Of a stretch of 64,000 bases of DNA, positions 11,912-27,795 are shown piece after piece. The stretch covers positions 3,782,001 to 3,846,000 of the forward strand of contig JAILWY010000014.1 of assembly GCA_022113835.1 (NCBI GenBank), written 5' to 3'. The notes under the pieces are model-generated. The model worked only from the letters and a program-made list of their open reading frames with translations, did no database searches and was not told the DNA's origin. Positions within the stretch are counted from its first letter, which is position 1. Each line of letters opens with the position of its first letter. The translations under genes were made by a program, and so were the position numbers. The DNA is from Atopsyche davidsoni (taxonomy: Eukaryota; Arthropoda; Insecta; Trichoptera; Hydrobiosidae).

Positions 11912-13884
11912 TTAAACAAGTAAATTTGTGTATTTACTTACATAAATTTGCAGTACATTCTTCATATGTTATTTTATTTAACAATACTGTACGTACAAAA
12001 GTGAACATTCAGTTGCAGTTGATTTCGATCAATTGATTGTTATTAAATAAATAATTTATTTAAAAAAAAAATCCATACTACAATTCGCATCTATTATTGT
12101 AATTTTAATACAATGCATTTATGTACTCGATTAACAATATTAGAAAATCTTTAAATATCAAACTCAATCGTTGATTGTAATTAATTCGCTTTTTTGCCAA
12201 TACGAAATTATATTCACTAACACAGTTAAGATAAAAATTTAAGCAGCTTTAAAATCAATATCATTTCTTTTATTATAACGAATAATTTACGGATTATCGA
12301 TTGTAATATTTTGTAAATACGATTAATACTGATTTTTAATTGTTTGTTGCTATATTTTTCGGTAGTTATTAAAAAACAATGTTTTATCCCACTAGATGTT
12401 ATATTAATGATACTAATGAGTGTCCCATCACTATGTGAAGTATTCGAGTGTTATTAGTGTACAAAACGTGATAAAGAGAAATATTTATGTCTTCCAATAT
12501 TGCAAAAGTTAATATGATGTATGAATAACGTATAATTATTATAAATTGAAAACCAATCATCTGGCCTACTCCTCGTAAATATTACGCCAGGAAGTTTTAA
12601 TTACTCCAGTAGTCAAAGGTTTCTTTTCATCGTAAGCTCGTGTGCCTCTTTTCAAACATAAAAACCTACCCATTTTCTTTCACGAGAATTAAATAATTAA
12701 TTACATCGATATTTTTTGTGATATAATTCTTCTAATACGTACATTGTTTGTGTTATTTTTAGAAATAACACAAAGTGGTCTTAAAAGATTTATAGTAATA
12801 ACGCATATACCGGGCGATAAAAAATATTTATTTGAACATTTATAAACTCGGAAATATGCTTAAATAATTACAATGTTTTATATCACTTTTAGTTGTTTCA
12901 TTATTTTATTAAATGTAATCGTCAATTTCTACGTCCAAATATTTTACAATATATATTATGAGTGATTCTACATACAATATATAGCAGGTTGTTAATTTAA
13001 TATAATTTTTAAATCTCTTATTGTACGTACCGTATAATAAATCATTCACTCGTCCAAATCTTTTCCCTCCCTGGAGAATAAGGCTTCATTTACAGCAACC
13101 CTTCTCAAACGAATGCATCAATCAAGATGTTAAGGGTTGCATTTTAATATTGTAAAATGTACATTAAAAAAATTATAAAATGTATTTTTTTTATTTGACA
13201 GCACTTTTGTGGTCTTGAATTTTAATGCAACAGTGATAAGGATGGGTGTTTTTAATTATTTTATTTGTAAAAGGTAATAATATAATGTTTCTGTGTTGCC
13301 ATCTGTGAGTATAAATTTCAACAACTTGAAAATCTTGTGCCGCCATCTTTTAGAAAATAACTAAGAACATTTCCATTTACAACTGCCTTATTTCAGATGC
13401 TTGGTAATAAATACATAGTGATATATTTCTTAAAGTATACAAATAAAATTAAAAATACGTAGGCTGCCAAGCTAAGTCTACTTATTTGAACATCTGTAAA
13501 TGTATGTATTTTAATAAAATGAAGGGTGAATGGGATAAATTTTATTTCAAACGCAAACGAATTTTTTAAATTCTTTGCTGTACGTGTATTCAAGAATTAT
13601 AATATTAATGTTATTTAGAGTGTTTAGGTCTTGGTTGACTCGGTCGGAGTAACAATAAGTAATAATTTATATTCTCACTGTTTAATCACTTGTTTAAAAA
13701 AAAAACTAGAGTGTCATTGAGTTTTGGTTAATTTAACGTATATTTTATATTAAATGTAACATTTTAGTCCATCGCCTGATGGTAAAAATAAATTGATTAA
13801 ATAATTATCATATCTGAATTTGTTGACTTGGTAGAAATGGCGTGTTTGTTACCAAGCGAATCGCATCACCATAACACTGAATTA

Positions 13885-14060
13885 TTATAATTATCTGGTT
13901 TTACATACATATTCATGGGTCCGGTCTCCGGAGGTATGCATGGAGAGATGTGAAGCCACCTCGAGGAATTACAAGCATGCCAAGACTCAGAGAAGCCCTC
14001 GAAGCGTCAGCAAGCCCCTGGAACAGAGACCCGCGGCCTGGAGTCCTCGTGTGGTTTAAT
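13885..14060. repeat. Dispersed repeat R2, copy 1
   Basis: Begins ATTATAATTATCTGGTTTTA and continues through ATATTCATGGGTCC, GATGTGAAGCCACCT and, near the end, GACCCGCGGCCTGGAG. The same motifs in the same order recur at 20668-20845. Its class is unknown, and it directly abuts the composite retroposon copy B. Confidence 0.6.
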
Positions 14061-14099
14061 TTGCAGTACTCCACGTATAAACAATGGTCGTGATAATCA

Positions 14100-14460
14100 A
14101 AACGACTTCTTCATCAAATGTCTCTCCTCAGAAGAGGTTGGCGACCATTTCACTTAGCTCATGGTGAGCCGGTGTTCGTGGTTTTTTAAGGGGAAAATAG
14201 TGAAGTGTGTTGGGTCCTTCTACACCGCAGCCTTATATTGGAAGGAAAAGTCTGCATATTGCTGCTGCCCAATAGCATTATTATATCATCATTTCCTTAT
14301 AAAGCTCTAGCGTTTAGATCTGATACTCCTTCCGAAGCAAGCTACAGATACAATACCACCTCGACAAGGTACTTCCAGAGCACATCCCTCTAGAATCATC
14401 CCAAGTCCACTACTCTATTACCGATCCTTTACACACGCACAGGGTAATAAAAAGGGCAAC
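14100..14460 (-). mobile_element. Composite retroposon copy B
   Basis: The reverse strand carries GCTCTGGAAGTACCTTGTCG and ATAATGCTATTGGGCAGCAG, as in copies A and 63055-63290. It then ends in AGTGAAATGGTCGCCAACCT and GAGGAGAGAC, followed by GATGAAGAAGT, which matches the 3' end of the LINE fragment at 57985-58330. This supports one element built from an unrelated 5' part joined to a LINE tail. It lies about 350 bp upstream of the HPPD promoter. Confidence 0.6.
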
Positions 14461-14793
14461 ATAATGGGCAGAGCGGGGAGGATCGAAAACGACTGGGAGA
14501 TAATAAATCATTATAAACGATTCACACGTCCTTGAGTAATTTGGCAATTCATATTTATTGTTTGTACGCCCTATAATAATTTATTTTATTTATACTAATT
14601 AATAATACACACATATCTTTGTGTTTTTATATGTATGACTATTTATGTTCACACATATATATTTATAAAATAATATATTGAAATAAGTTCGTATTTGCTT
14701 GAATGCTCCTGACTATAAATGAACGGCGATTTTTAGCCAATCAAGGCAGAACAAATAATATATGTATATTTAATATTATAATGGGACGAAACT

Positions 14794-14832
14794 TATATAA
14801 GTCCGCAGATTTGCTGACCAGTGTAGTTCAGT
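14794..14832 (+). promoter_or_regulatory. TATA box and initiator of HPPD
   Basis: TATATAA at 14794-14800 is followed by two arthropod-type initiators: CCAGTG with its A at 14820 (26 bp after the box start) and TTCAGTT with its A at 14830 (36 bp after). Either would give a short 5' leader of 50-60 bases before the ATG at 14881. The exact start site is not determined. Confidence 0.55.
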
Positions 14833-14880
14833 TACGAACAACAAAAGTGATAACAGAGACCTGGATTAAAATAACCCAAC

Positions 14881-19451
<4,571 letters not shown>

Positions 19452-20523
19452 GAAGTCGTGGTGTCCAGGAAAGATTTCACCTCGACAATTGTTTGATATC
19501 AATAAATTTGCTAATGCACTCTTGATATACCAAAATGCAAATATTAAAAGAAAATTAGTGTAAAAACACTGCTACAAGTTCTTGCATATTTATAAGAGTA
19601 GTGTAATAAAATAATATTTTATTATCCTATGTGAAATGATGCATGATTTAAAATACCAGCCCAGTTTTAAGATTTTTATGATTTTATTATGTACTTTTTA
19701 TTGGGTTGAAGTAAAATCCTTATTTTATATTTATAATATAAGATAAATAATTCATTTGAACTTTTCTTTGTTTATCCTCGTTTCTCAAAAGGGAGACATC
19801 CTGGAAAAGACAATCGGCGAAAGAAGAGTTCATAACTACACTACTCTGTTAGTCACAAGCAAGCAATATGAAGCATTCAGAGGAAGCCTCAGCTGTGTTT
19901 GGCTAGTTATGTCTCCAGCATAAGCTCCATAAAGGGCCATAACAGAAAACATGTATCTGAAGTGAAAAAATTGATGATATAAGTATTTTTTATGTTTTAT
20001 TGTTATCTTAGTATTATTGCTATTTTTTTTATATCTTAGAGATGTTATGAGGTACTGCTATATTGTAGATAATAATTAAAACTCGAAGGCACATTTTACA
20101 CTTCCATCATGTGCAACAGATATCAAAATATAACTAATTCAAATCGTCCAAAACAGATATACTAATAAAGTAAACACTCGAGTGTCAGATTTATGATTTT
20201 CAATTTACATTTCAACAAATTAGCTATATTTAATTTTGCACCAGGTAAATTGTTGATTAGAAAATCTTATAATCACATGTTTAACATAAAATGTTACATA
20301 TTTAATTACTATAAAATCCTTCTGATATTTTAAAATATAAATCATTTTGTGATTTTTTCCACGCTTCTATTTTTTATTGACTGGTTTTGACAATTTATCT
20401 CGTTGGCAAAACAAGTCATAGTGAAAAATAAAAACCTACAAAAATCACAATTTTGTTTTATGAAACATGAAATGTATCAAAATTTTTCCACTGAAATTAT
20501 TTTTATCAATTCTGACTGATTGT

Positions 20524-20552
20524 AGATGTCCATGTGATACACATGGACATCT
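20524..20552. repeat. 13-bp perfect hairpin
   Basis: AGATGTCCATGTG (20524-20536), loop ATA, then the exact reverse complement (20540-20552). It lies between HPPD and its duplicated tail. Too short for a typical pre-miRNA; function unknown. Confidence 0.5.
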
Positions 20553-20667
20553 GCCAATTGTCAAAACATTGAATAATGCAAGTTTAATACGAATTGGTTA
20601 ATTATCCTAATTCAATTGGTTGAATTTGCAAAAATGGCATGCTACTAGACAAATGACGAGAGACAAA

Positions 20668-20845
20668 ATTATTATAATGATCTGGTTTTACATGCATATT
20701 CATGGGACCCAGACTTCAGAGATATGCTTTGAGTGATGTGAAGCAACCTTGGAAAATTAGAATTGTGAGGAGATAAAGAGCCATCGTGGTTAGTATAAGT
20801 CCTTAAAACTGAGGTCCGCAGTTTGGAGATCTTTCATGATTATTT
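20668..20845. repeat. Dispersed repeat R2, copy 2
   Basis: Carries ATTATAATGATCTGGTTTTA, ATATTCATGGGACC, GATGTGAAGCAACC and, near the end, GAGGTCCGCAGTTTGGAG in the same order as copy 1 at 13885-14060. It lies about 170 bp before the duplication breakpoint. Confidence 0.6.
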
Positions 20846-20959
20846 GTGTTCTGTTTGATATATTCCAGTCTCATACTGTTTACTGAGAGAAAGAACCGCA
20901 GGTTAATGAGTGATTACTGTGCTTGAGCTTTAAGTAGGAAGCCATGTTTTAATACCGGG

Positions 20960-20960
<1 letters not shown>

Positions 20961-20990
<30 letters not shown>
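20961..20990. repeat. (TA)15 microsatellite
   Basis: Thirty bases of pure TA dinucleotide, 23 bp upstream of the point where homology to HPPD exon 8 begins. Such tracts can favour breakage or slippage. Confidence 0.95.
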
Positions 20991-20992
<2 letters not shown>

Positions 20993-21013
20993 TGGATAGT
21001 TTATTGGATGGAT

Positions 21014-22060
21014 GATGTGATTGGCAGTGTAAGCTATTTTATTACTTTTAATTAATAGTTGTTTTTTTCAAAAACTTTGTTATTTTATTTGCCGTATCCA
21101 TTGAGATCTCTATAATGATTAATAAGTGCTTATGCTATTTTTAGTTAGAGTACATATATATAATATAAAATAAATTAATGAAATCACACACAAATATTTT
21201 GTATATTGTTTCATGAATTAACTTTAATTTTTAGGAGTACAGTTTTTCACAATTCCAGACTCGTATTATGAAATTATCATCGAAAGGCTAAAATCAAGTC
21301 CTGTGGAAGTCAAAGAAAGCATTGAAATTCTTCGAGAGTTGAATATACTTACAGACTATGATGACAATGGATATTTACTGCAAATATTTACCAGTAATCT
21401 TCAGGATAAGCCAACACTCTTCATTGAAATTATCCAGCGCAGCAATTTTAACGTAAGTACCACTGTATCGATTATACAAATATTTAATATATATATTTGT
21501 AATATCGGTGTCCGTTAGGCTGACCATAATTCCTAGCATTAAAATGGAGAATTTTTGAAATGAATAAATATAAAGATACTTGATAATGCATACAAATAAA
21601 TAAAAAATAATGGCAAGGGAAAAGAAAAATTTGTGCCAATGAAAAAATGCACAGTAAAATTCAATGATGCTAGAAATATATTATATTTTTAGTAATAAAA
21701 GGTTTGCAAGTGATTACTGGGAATCAATATTGTCATTATTGTTACACGTACAAAGTTGCACTAAGTGTAGAGTAGAGTAAATTTAACATCTCAAATACTT
21801 AATGCTTAAATCTATGATTACTCGTTACTATCATATATTTGGATGCAACAGGGGTATATTTATATTGATCAGTTGATTTTAGTACATTTTTATGTTTTAT
21901 TGGTTGAAACCATGAATTTATCTAATTTTTTAAATGTGATTTAGGGTTTCGGAGCTGGAAATATTGTATCACTCTTCCGAGCAATTGAGATAGACCAAAA
22001 CAAAAGAGGAAATCTTTAAGAACGATGACATCAGTTTATCAATAAATTTCTAAATCACCT
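21014..22060 (+). pseudogene. Tandem duplicate of HPPD exons 9-10
   Basis: Homology to HPPD begins abruptly at GATGTGATTGGCAGT (21014, matching 18472 inside exon 8) and runs through intron 8, exon 9, intron 9, exon 10 and the TATCAATAAATTT of the 3' UTR. The exon 9 copy lacks about 24 bp at its start (the VRMLKKR codons), but from TTT at 21243 to 21452 it is open for 70 codons. Its donor (AAC|GTAAGT) and the exon 10 copy (21945-22019, ending RGNL and TAA) are intact. The iron-ligand Glu is kept (LFIEIIQR). No copy of exons 1-7 exists, so it is not a gene by itself: either a decaying partial duplicate or alternative 3' exons of HPPD. A poly(A) signal lies at 22041. Confidence 0.85.
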
Positions 22061-22491
22061 TCAATGTATATAAAACTATGTTTCATAAGTATAGTGAGTA
22101 TAGTTAAGTATCTATATAGTATAGGTAAATCATCAAAATGTTTATAATCATATAAGAATAATAATAATTAATAAGAATGCACTAAACTTACATATTTAAT
22201 ATGTTGATTAAAACAAACAGCTTTTCTTTGGATAGCATTTAATTGTATTATAAAAAAGTAATTTATTTATCATTAAATAAGTAACTAAAATATCTTTTAA
22301 AAAATTTAAGCAGCTTTATAACATTTGTTCTAGAATATAATATGGCTTCAAAAACAACCGTAAACATCTAGATAAAAGAAGAGTAACATTAGCATAACAA
22401 TAACATCTAATCATATTACTTATATTATACACCCTGATAATTACAATTGATATGGCTTTGCATGATGGCTGTGATGTTTAAGTAAAATACA

Positions 22492-25400
22492 TCAGGAGGA
22501 ATTGTTTCTGCGATTAAATGTCTCCGTATCTTGGCTGGTGGGCAAACTCAAGTCCCAGAAACCTGCAGGAGTGTTGGGTCTCTCTGGATTAAACTTACCT
22601 CGGTGTTTGCTGCAGAGCTCCATCTTGGTTCTCAAAACTTCATCATTCCCAGCAAAGGCAACTTCGTAGAACTGCAACAAAAGAAACTCACATCACTACA
22701 GTGTTGGGACACAAAAACATATAAATATTTTTTTATACCTTCTTCTGCATATTTTTTCGCATAAGTAGAAAAAAATGATTTTATTTTTTCCCCCAACATG
22801 CAATGCACAAATTTGATGCTTTACTTGCAATATAATTCAAGTCAGTAATTTTTAGGTTTTGTAAAATATAGGAGCTTAAAAATCATTATCATCATTATTC
22901 AGAAATTATGATATGATGAGTGATAACAAGTTTGTTAAACAACAAATATGATTTCTATCTGTATCTTCATTTACAGTTTTCTATTTTTACCGAGTATGTA
23001 GTCATAGTCTCCTCATTCTCAGGTTATTAGAGCTGGAATGTCTACCACTTGTGGAGTAAATATATATAAGATGAAGAAACTCTGGTCTATTTACGGCCAC
23101 AGACCTGCGGTCCCGACTATTCTGAGTTTTGTTTAGACTCCCAACTCAGTTTATCTGGATAGAAATGTCCTAAATTTTTGATAGGAAAAATATAAATAAT
23201 CTTACATCTTTGCATTTCTGGCAGCTCCACCCGGGAAGATTTTTCTTATCTGCTTTTTTCCTAACAGGGTCTTCTTTATACACAATCACCTGTGGTTCAT
23301 TGATTGGTTGTTCACTAAAAAAACATTCAAAATATATATTGCTAAATTGTTGTGGAAAAATATAACATAACGGAAGGCATATCAATGTGTGTATAATATG
23401 CATGCTTGAAATAATTAAATTGAATTATCTTATTATTTGAAGTAACTTCACACACGTTTTAGTAGGTTTCTTGGGTGATATTGAAAGTCTTAATTTGGAT
23501 TTTTCACGTTTGGAACAATCGTTAGGAGAAACCTTCAAGGACTTGACTAAATCCTCTTCTTTTGGAAATATCATTGTTTGCTCATCATCATAGACATCTT
23601 CACATTTGACACTAGAACTGGGCCCAGGCTTACTTTTTCTAAAAAAAAACAAAATTTTATAACAGACATATCCATATAATTATGCGATTGAGCCGCATGT
23701 ATACTCACAGTGGACTTTTTTTGATGCGTTTGAATTTTTTTAGTTTTTTTAACTGGCACGAGGGACTGGCATCGATAACGTCTTCATCTTCGGTATTTAT
23801 TTTCTTTGAACTTTCATTTAGGGACAACTGTAAATATCATTACAATAAATAATTAAATAAAATATTAATTCTACACACAATATTAAAATTCATAAAGGCG
23901 AATATATATAATACATTGTTTATTTGTACAGTTGTAGCAAGGAAATTAAAATTAATATTTACCTCTAAAGCAATTCTGAACACATCTTCTTCATCATAAT
24001 CACTTTTCATTTCAGTTGTAGCTCCTCTCAATCCACCACAAAAGTTATCAGTTTGAGATACATCTATGGGAAGCTTCTCTTTGAAATTGCTAAAAGACAG
24101 TCTGGATTGCTTGAGCTTTTTAACCGTAGGACTCTTTTTGGGTCTCAATACATTATTTAAAGGATCGTCATTTTCCTTTTTCATGTATGGCATTGGCAAA
24201 GTCTTTTTAATATGCTCGTTAGATCTAGGCTTCGATTTAACATTCCCTAAGCCTGTTGCCTCTTTGGCAATTTCCAAATTTGATAACACCTCCAACTTTA
24301 TATTGGACAAACTTAGAGGACTTGACTCACGCTCTGGAGTCTTAGATTCAGGTTTAGGGGACTCGACAGCAAATGAATCACAACTAAAACATATTGACAA
24401 AAGTTTTACATTATTTAACACGTTGAGGAGTTGTCCTCGCAATACAATAGGTAGGTTACAATTTACCGATCAACGTCGGTAAATTGTAACCTACTGAAGA
24501 AAAAGAAGTACACACAGTACAGAATTTGTATTTAATACATATCTAGACAAAACTACTCAAAAATATTGACATAAAATAAATTGATTTTCACACAGGCCCA
24601 TAATTGGTGTAAAAGTATATGGATTACTTCAAATGCGAAGATGATGCAATAATTAAAATTTTATATTATGGTGTAAAAATATGTGCAACTGTTTAAATTT
24701 TAGGAATGGCATCTGTAGCTGCTGTAAAAACAATGTAAATCATCGCCTTTTCAATTTAACACATTTCAAATATAATTTATTAACGAATAATTAAATATTC
24801 GACGCAGTTTTTTGAGTATACATTTTGTTAATAAATCAAAATAATAATAAGTCATAATCAACCCGTAAATTATTAAAATAAAGCATGCACTTGCTTGTAT
24901 TAAATACAGAATAAACTATACTCATCAAATATTTATATCTGCACAAATAACATGTGTTACCTTTCAAGTGCAGATAGTACAAAAAAAATACATAAAGAAA
25001 TTCATTTTTACATTTGGCATGCATCAGTAGATAAATATTTTAGTGCCGATTGCCACTTTTATATTCTCAGCATATTTGAGCATAATTTTTTTGTCGTCTA
25101 GCTGATGTTTGCCCATTTTTTTCATGTGTAAAAATAAACTTTAATAGGTTTTTATGAAAAAAATAAAAATAAAACCACCTATTTAAGCATTAAAATCATT
25201 GTCAACACGTGCCATTCAAGACTTCTAAGATATGTTGCGTGTCTCGACTTCATATTTGTTAATAACACACCTATTAGAATAGATAAAAACATCATTAAAA
25301 AGCATTATTTACCTGTTGTTTAGAATTCTCGAAGGAGTTTTCCAGCCTGAGGTCTTGTTTATTCGGCTAAATTTACTTTTGGGTAATATGGGGCTCGTTT

Positions 25401-27795
25401 TGCAATTATCTTCAACATCTTGCAGGTCTCCTCCATTAGATGAATGAATTTCTGCAATTTTTATCCTTTTTTTGGGTGTTTGAAATCCAGGAGACATTTC
25501 AAAACTGGGCTCATGCTTTCCATCCAATTTGCTAACACCTTCATCAGATTTGCGACGTTTTGAGGATTGCTTAATCTTGTTAATATCTTGGTGAGTTTTA
25601 ATGTCTTTTTTTTGGGTGATACTAATGTTGTTGGCTTCAACTATTTGGGTGAATATATCTTGTACTCGTTCTATCCCAGTTTTAGAATTGATCGCATTAT
25701 TTGAAGGTAAGTTTGCAAATGTTACTTTGTTAAAAATATCAGCTGAAAAAAAGATATCTACATAATAAAATGTAAACAAGTATATGGGAATACCATACAT
25801 TAGCAAGATTCATGTTAAAATGCTTAATTAATGTGGAACTTTTTGATTGTACTGATATTATTTTTATGACAATGAATCAAAATACAATACATATTATACA
25901 TGTTTATAATGCTTAGGTACTTGTTAAATTAATTTTTATATATGTATTTTGACTCTGAATGACTAAACATATTTCAATAATATAAAGTAGACACTTCTTA
26001 ACATGTGTCCCTTGCAAAGAAATTAAGCAAATTTAAAATTAATACAATACTTAGTAATATTTAATATTATTTATAAAATGAAATATTTATTTATTTAGTA
26101 CATATATAGTTGCTCACCAAGCGTTTTAAATTTCGCATCTTGACCTTCTAACTGTTTTTGAAGTGAAATGCAATTTTGGCAATTTTCCAATCTGAAAATA
26201 AATACATTTAATATGATTCATTGAAAGAATTTAAAAAATATATATTTTAAGATAAAGCTTTGGTAGCACTGCAGCTACATGCTGTTATTTAATACAAAAA
26301 CATAGATTTTTTCATAAAAATCTATTTTAACACATCTGTGTGATTGGGAGTACAAATTGTGAATACAAATCAACACCTATTGTTAACCCTTTGCACTCGA
26401 GAGGTGCGGATTCCGCACCACACGATGTAATGCCGCAACTCGAGAGGTGCGGATTCCGCACCAATTTGCTTGGTGCGGAAATTCGATGTGCGGTGATAAC
26501 TATTTATGGTTTTTTATCTGGTGATTTCTTGTTTATGTTTATGTGATCTTGTTCTTTAAAGTTCGTTACTAAGCACTGCCCATATAATTTTACAAAGATC
26601 ATGTTATCCCCCTTTCAAACTACGCTAGAATTTCTTATCCAAGATTAGTGCGGCACCATAAAGCGAACTGCATTTTTGGTCTCAGTTCGACCTTGGCAGC
26701 CATGGCAAAATGACTAGATGTGTACCTAATCAACCCATATATTTTTTGCTTGTACTTCTTATCGTAATCATTCATTTGAGGGTCCTTATTTGCTTAAACT
26801 TATATTGCACTGAAGAATAGACTTTTTTCTCCCTCACAATATCAATAACCTTTCCATTCACTTATCGTACCATTATTTTGTTTGCTTTATAATATATAAT
26901 AATATTATGATAATGTGTATCTCACTAAACAGCTGAGAGGAGAACAGCCGCTTAATCACTTGCGGTATATGAAAACCTTAGTTCGGCAATTGACTGGAGA
27001 TTTTCGTCAGACACGTGCTAGAGCTTCACTTCAACCTGCGATTCCGAAAATCCGCCTAAGTGGAAGGCTGCATAACATTCTAACAGGAGTTAGGAAGGAT
27101 TACAAAGTCTGTTCTCAAAAAAATAAACCCGGCAAAAGACATCAAACGACATACTTTTGTGATACTTGTCCCGAAAAGCCGGGCATGCATCTCGGCAATT
27201 GTTACATGAAATATCATACAAAGCAAAATTACAAAGACTTATGTTTACGAACCTATCTTCGTAAAGACGTAAATATACATTAAATATTAAAATTTAAAAA
27301 ATTATGTGTCAATTTGTGTGTGTGAACATTTTAAGTTAGAGGTAAAAAATTCACCGAAAGTGATACGAAACGCTTCGAGTTGCTGATTAGTCCGCGCGGA
27401 AACGGTCTCGAGCGCAAAGGGTTAACATGTAACTTTAAAATGATAATCAAATAGTCTTGTATTTAACAAACTAACTTTTTACATTTGTCTAACAATTTTG
27501 CAATCTGTACTTCATATGCTTGATTTTCAGATTTTATTAATGAATATGATCTTGAAGCTTCTAAAAGAAAAAAAAAGGAAAAGATTAACACATTATCAAA
27601 TAATATAAGCACAATTTTCCATTAGATATTTTAATAATATTTTTTATGATACCAACCATTAATTCTTATTATAGTACGGCACAAATATTTTGCACAATCA
27701 AAAAGGTATTTATTTTCGGAACTATTCATATATTCCCACTCAAACAATGTAGGATAGTGGAGTTCTTCAAAAGTTTTTGATGTTTCAACAGACAT
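22492..27795 (-). CDS. RBBP8: CtIP/RBBP8-like DNA end-resection protein
   Basis: CtIP/Sae2/Ctp1 proteins start homologous recombination by stimulating MRE11-RAD50-NBS1 to trim DNA double-strand ends in the nucleus. Exons in transcript order: 27795-27657, 27560-27476, 26191-26118, 25742-25313, 24383-23963, 23827-23709, 23638-23456, 23314-23206, 22671-22492; phases agree and the total is 1740 nt (579 aa; human 897). A coiled-coil stretch at about residues 50-100 contains CQNC (79-82), matching the CxxC of the human tetramer region. The middle is charged, low in conservation and rich in SP/TP sites. The C-terminal Sae2 domain has WSCQKC (CxxC, 515-518), CSKHR (human RHR) and PNTPAGFW with Thr554, equivalent to the CDK site Thr847. 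The exon 7 donor (AC|GTGTGT) was chosen by phase. Exons 1-2 are the least certain. Intron 2 holds a piggyBac relic. The symbol is given by family. Confidence 0.88.
24451..24494. repeat. 19-bp perfect foldback in CtIP intron
   Basis: GTAGGTTACAATTTACCGA (24451-24469), a 6-base loop, then the exact reverse complement (24476-24494). It lies in CtIP intron 4, about 65 bp before the exon 5 acceptor. It could be the fused termini of a deleted transposon or a hairpin in the pre-mRNA; the class is not recognised. Confidence 0.7.
26387..27421 (+). mobile_element. Defective piggyBac-family element
   Basis: Flanked by the piggyBac target TTAA on both sides (26383-26386 and 27422-27425), with terminal inverted repeats CCCTTTGCACTCGAG on the left and CCCTTTGCGCTCGAG on the opposite strand at the right. 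The left subterminal region has two copies of the near-palindrome GGTGCGGATTCCGCACC (26403-26419 and 26446-26462), each preceded by CTCGAGA, plus a half copy at 26472. The frame 26915-27283 encodes only the transposase C-terminus: a basic linker and a Cys/His zinc-binding motif (CSQ, CDTC, HLGNC, YHT). There is no ATG, and the catalytic DDD core is missing, so it is non-autonomous. It sits inside CtIP intron 2, transcribed in the opposite direction. Confidence 0.88.

Larger units (their letters stand above)
10858..12045. repeat. Tandem repeat, ~160-bp unit, interrupted
   Basis: Unit 1 (about 10858-11018) opens with TTTCAGTTGCGGCTACAT and GTTAGCTACTAAATTT. Unit 2 restarts at about 11019 with TTTCAGTAGCAGCTATAT and the same GTTAGCTACTAAATTT. 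Unit 2 is cut at 11091 by an inserted element and resumes at 11912 with GTAAATTTGTGTATTT and CAGTACATTCTTCA, both present in unit 1. A third partial unit starts near 12002 (ATTCAGTTGCAGTTGAT). The unit has no evident coding potential. Confidence 0.75.
1..14780. other. Gene-poor AT-rich region
   Basis: No multi-exon gene can be assembled here on either strand. The reading frames present are short, lack recognisable domains and mostly run through low-complexity A/T. What stands out is a series of 150-300 bp patches of clearly higher GC (around 980-1085, 2070-2230, 3770-3900, 5140-5310, 6800-7040, 7720-7950, 8700-8930 and 9420-9620) set in very AT-rich DNA. Such patches are compatible with cis-regulatory modules or short exons of a gene lying outside the window; composition alone cannot tell these apart. 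Repeats in this stretch are listed separately. Confidence 0.6.
19452..21013. other. HPPD 3' UTR and intergenic spacer
   Basis: Contains the AATAAA signals at 19501-19506 and 19605-19610, then AT-rich unique sequence. A perfect hairpin (20524-20552), dispersed repeat R2 copy 2 and a (TA)n tract precede the start of the duplicated HPPD segment. No additional coding region is seen. Confidence 0.6.

Noticed and set aside
24066..24482. 138-residue plus-strand frame
   Set aside because: It is the antisense shadow of CtIP exon 5 and the adjacent intron.
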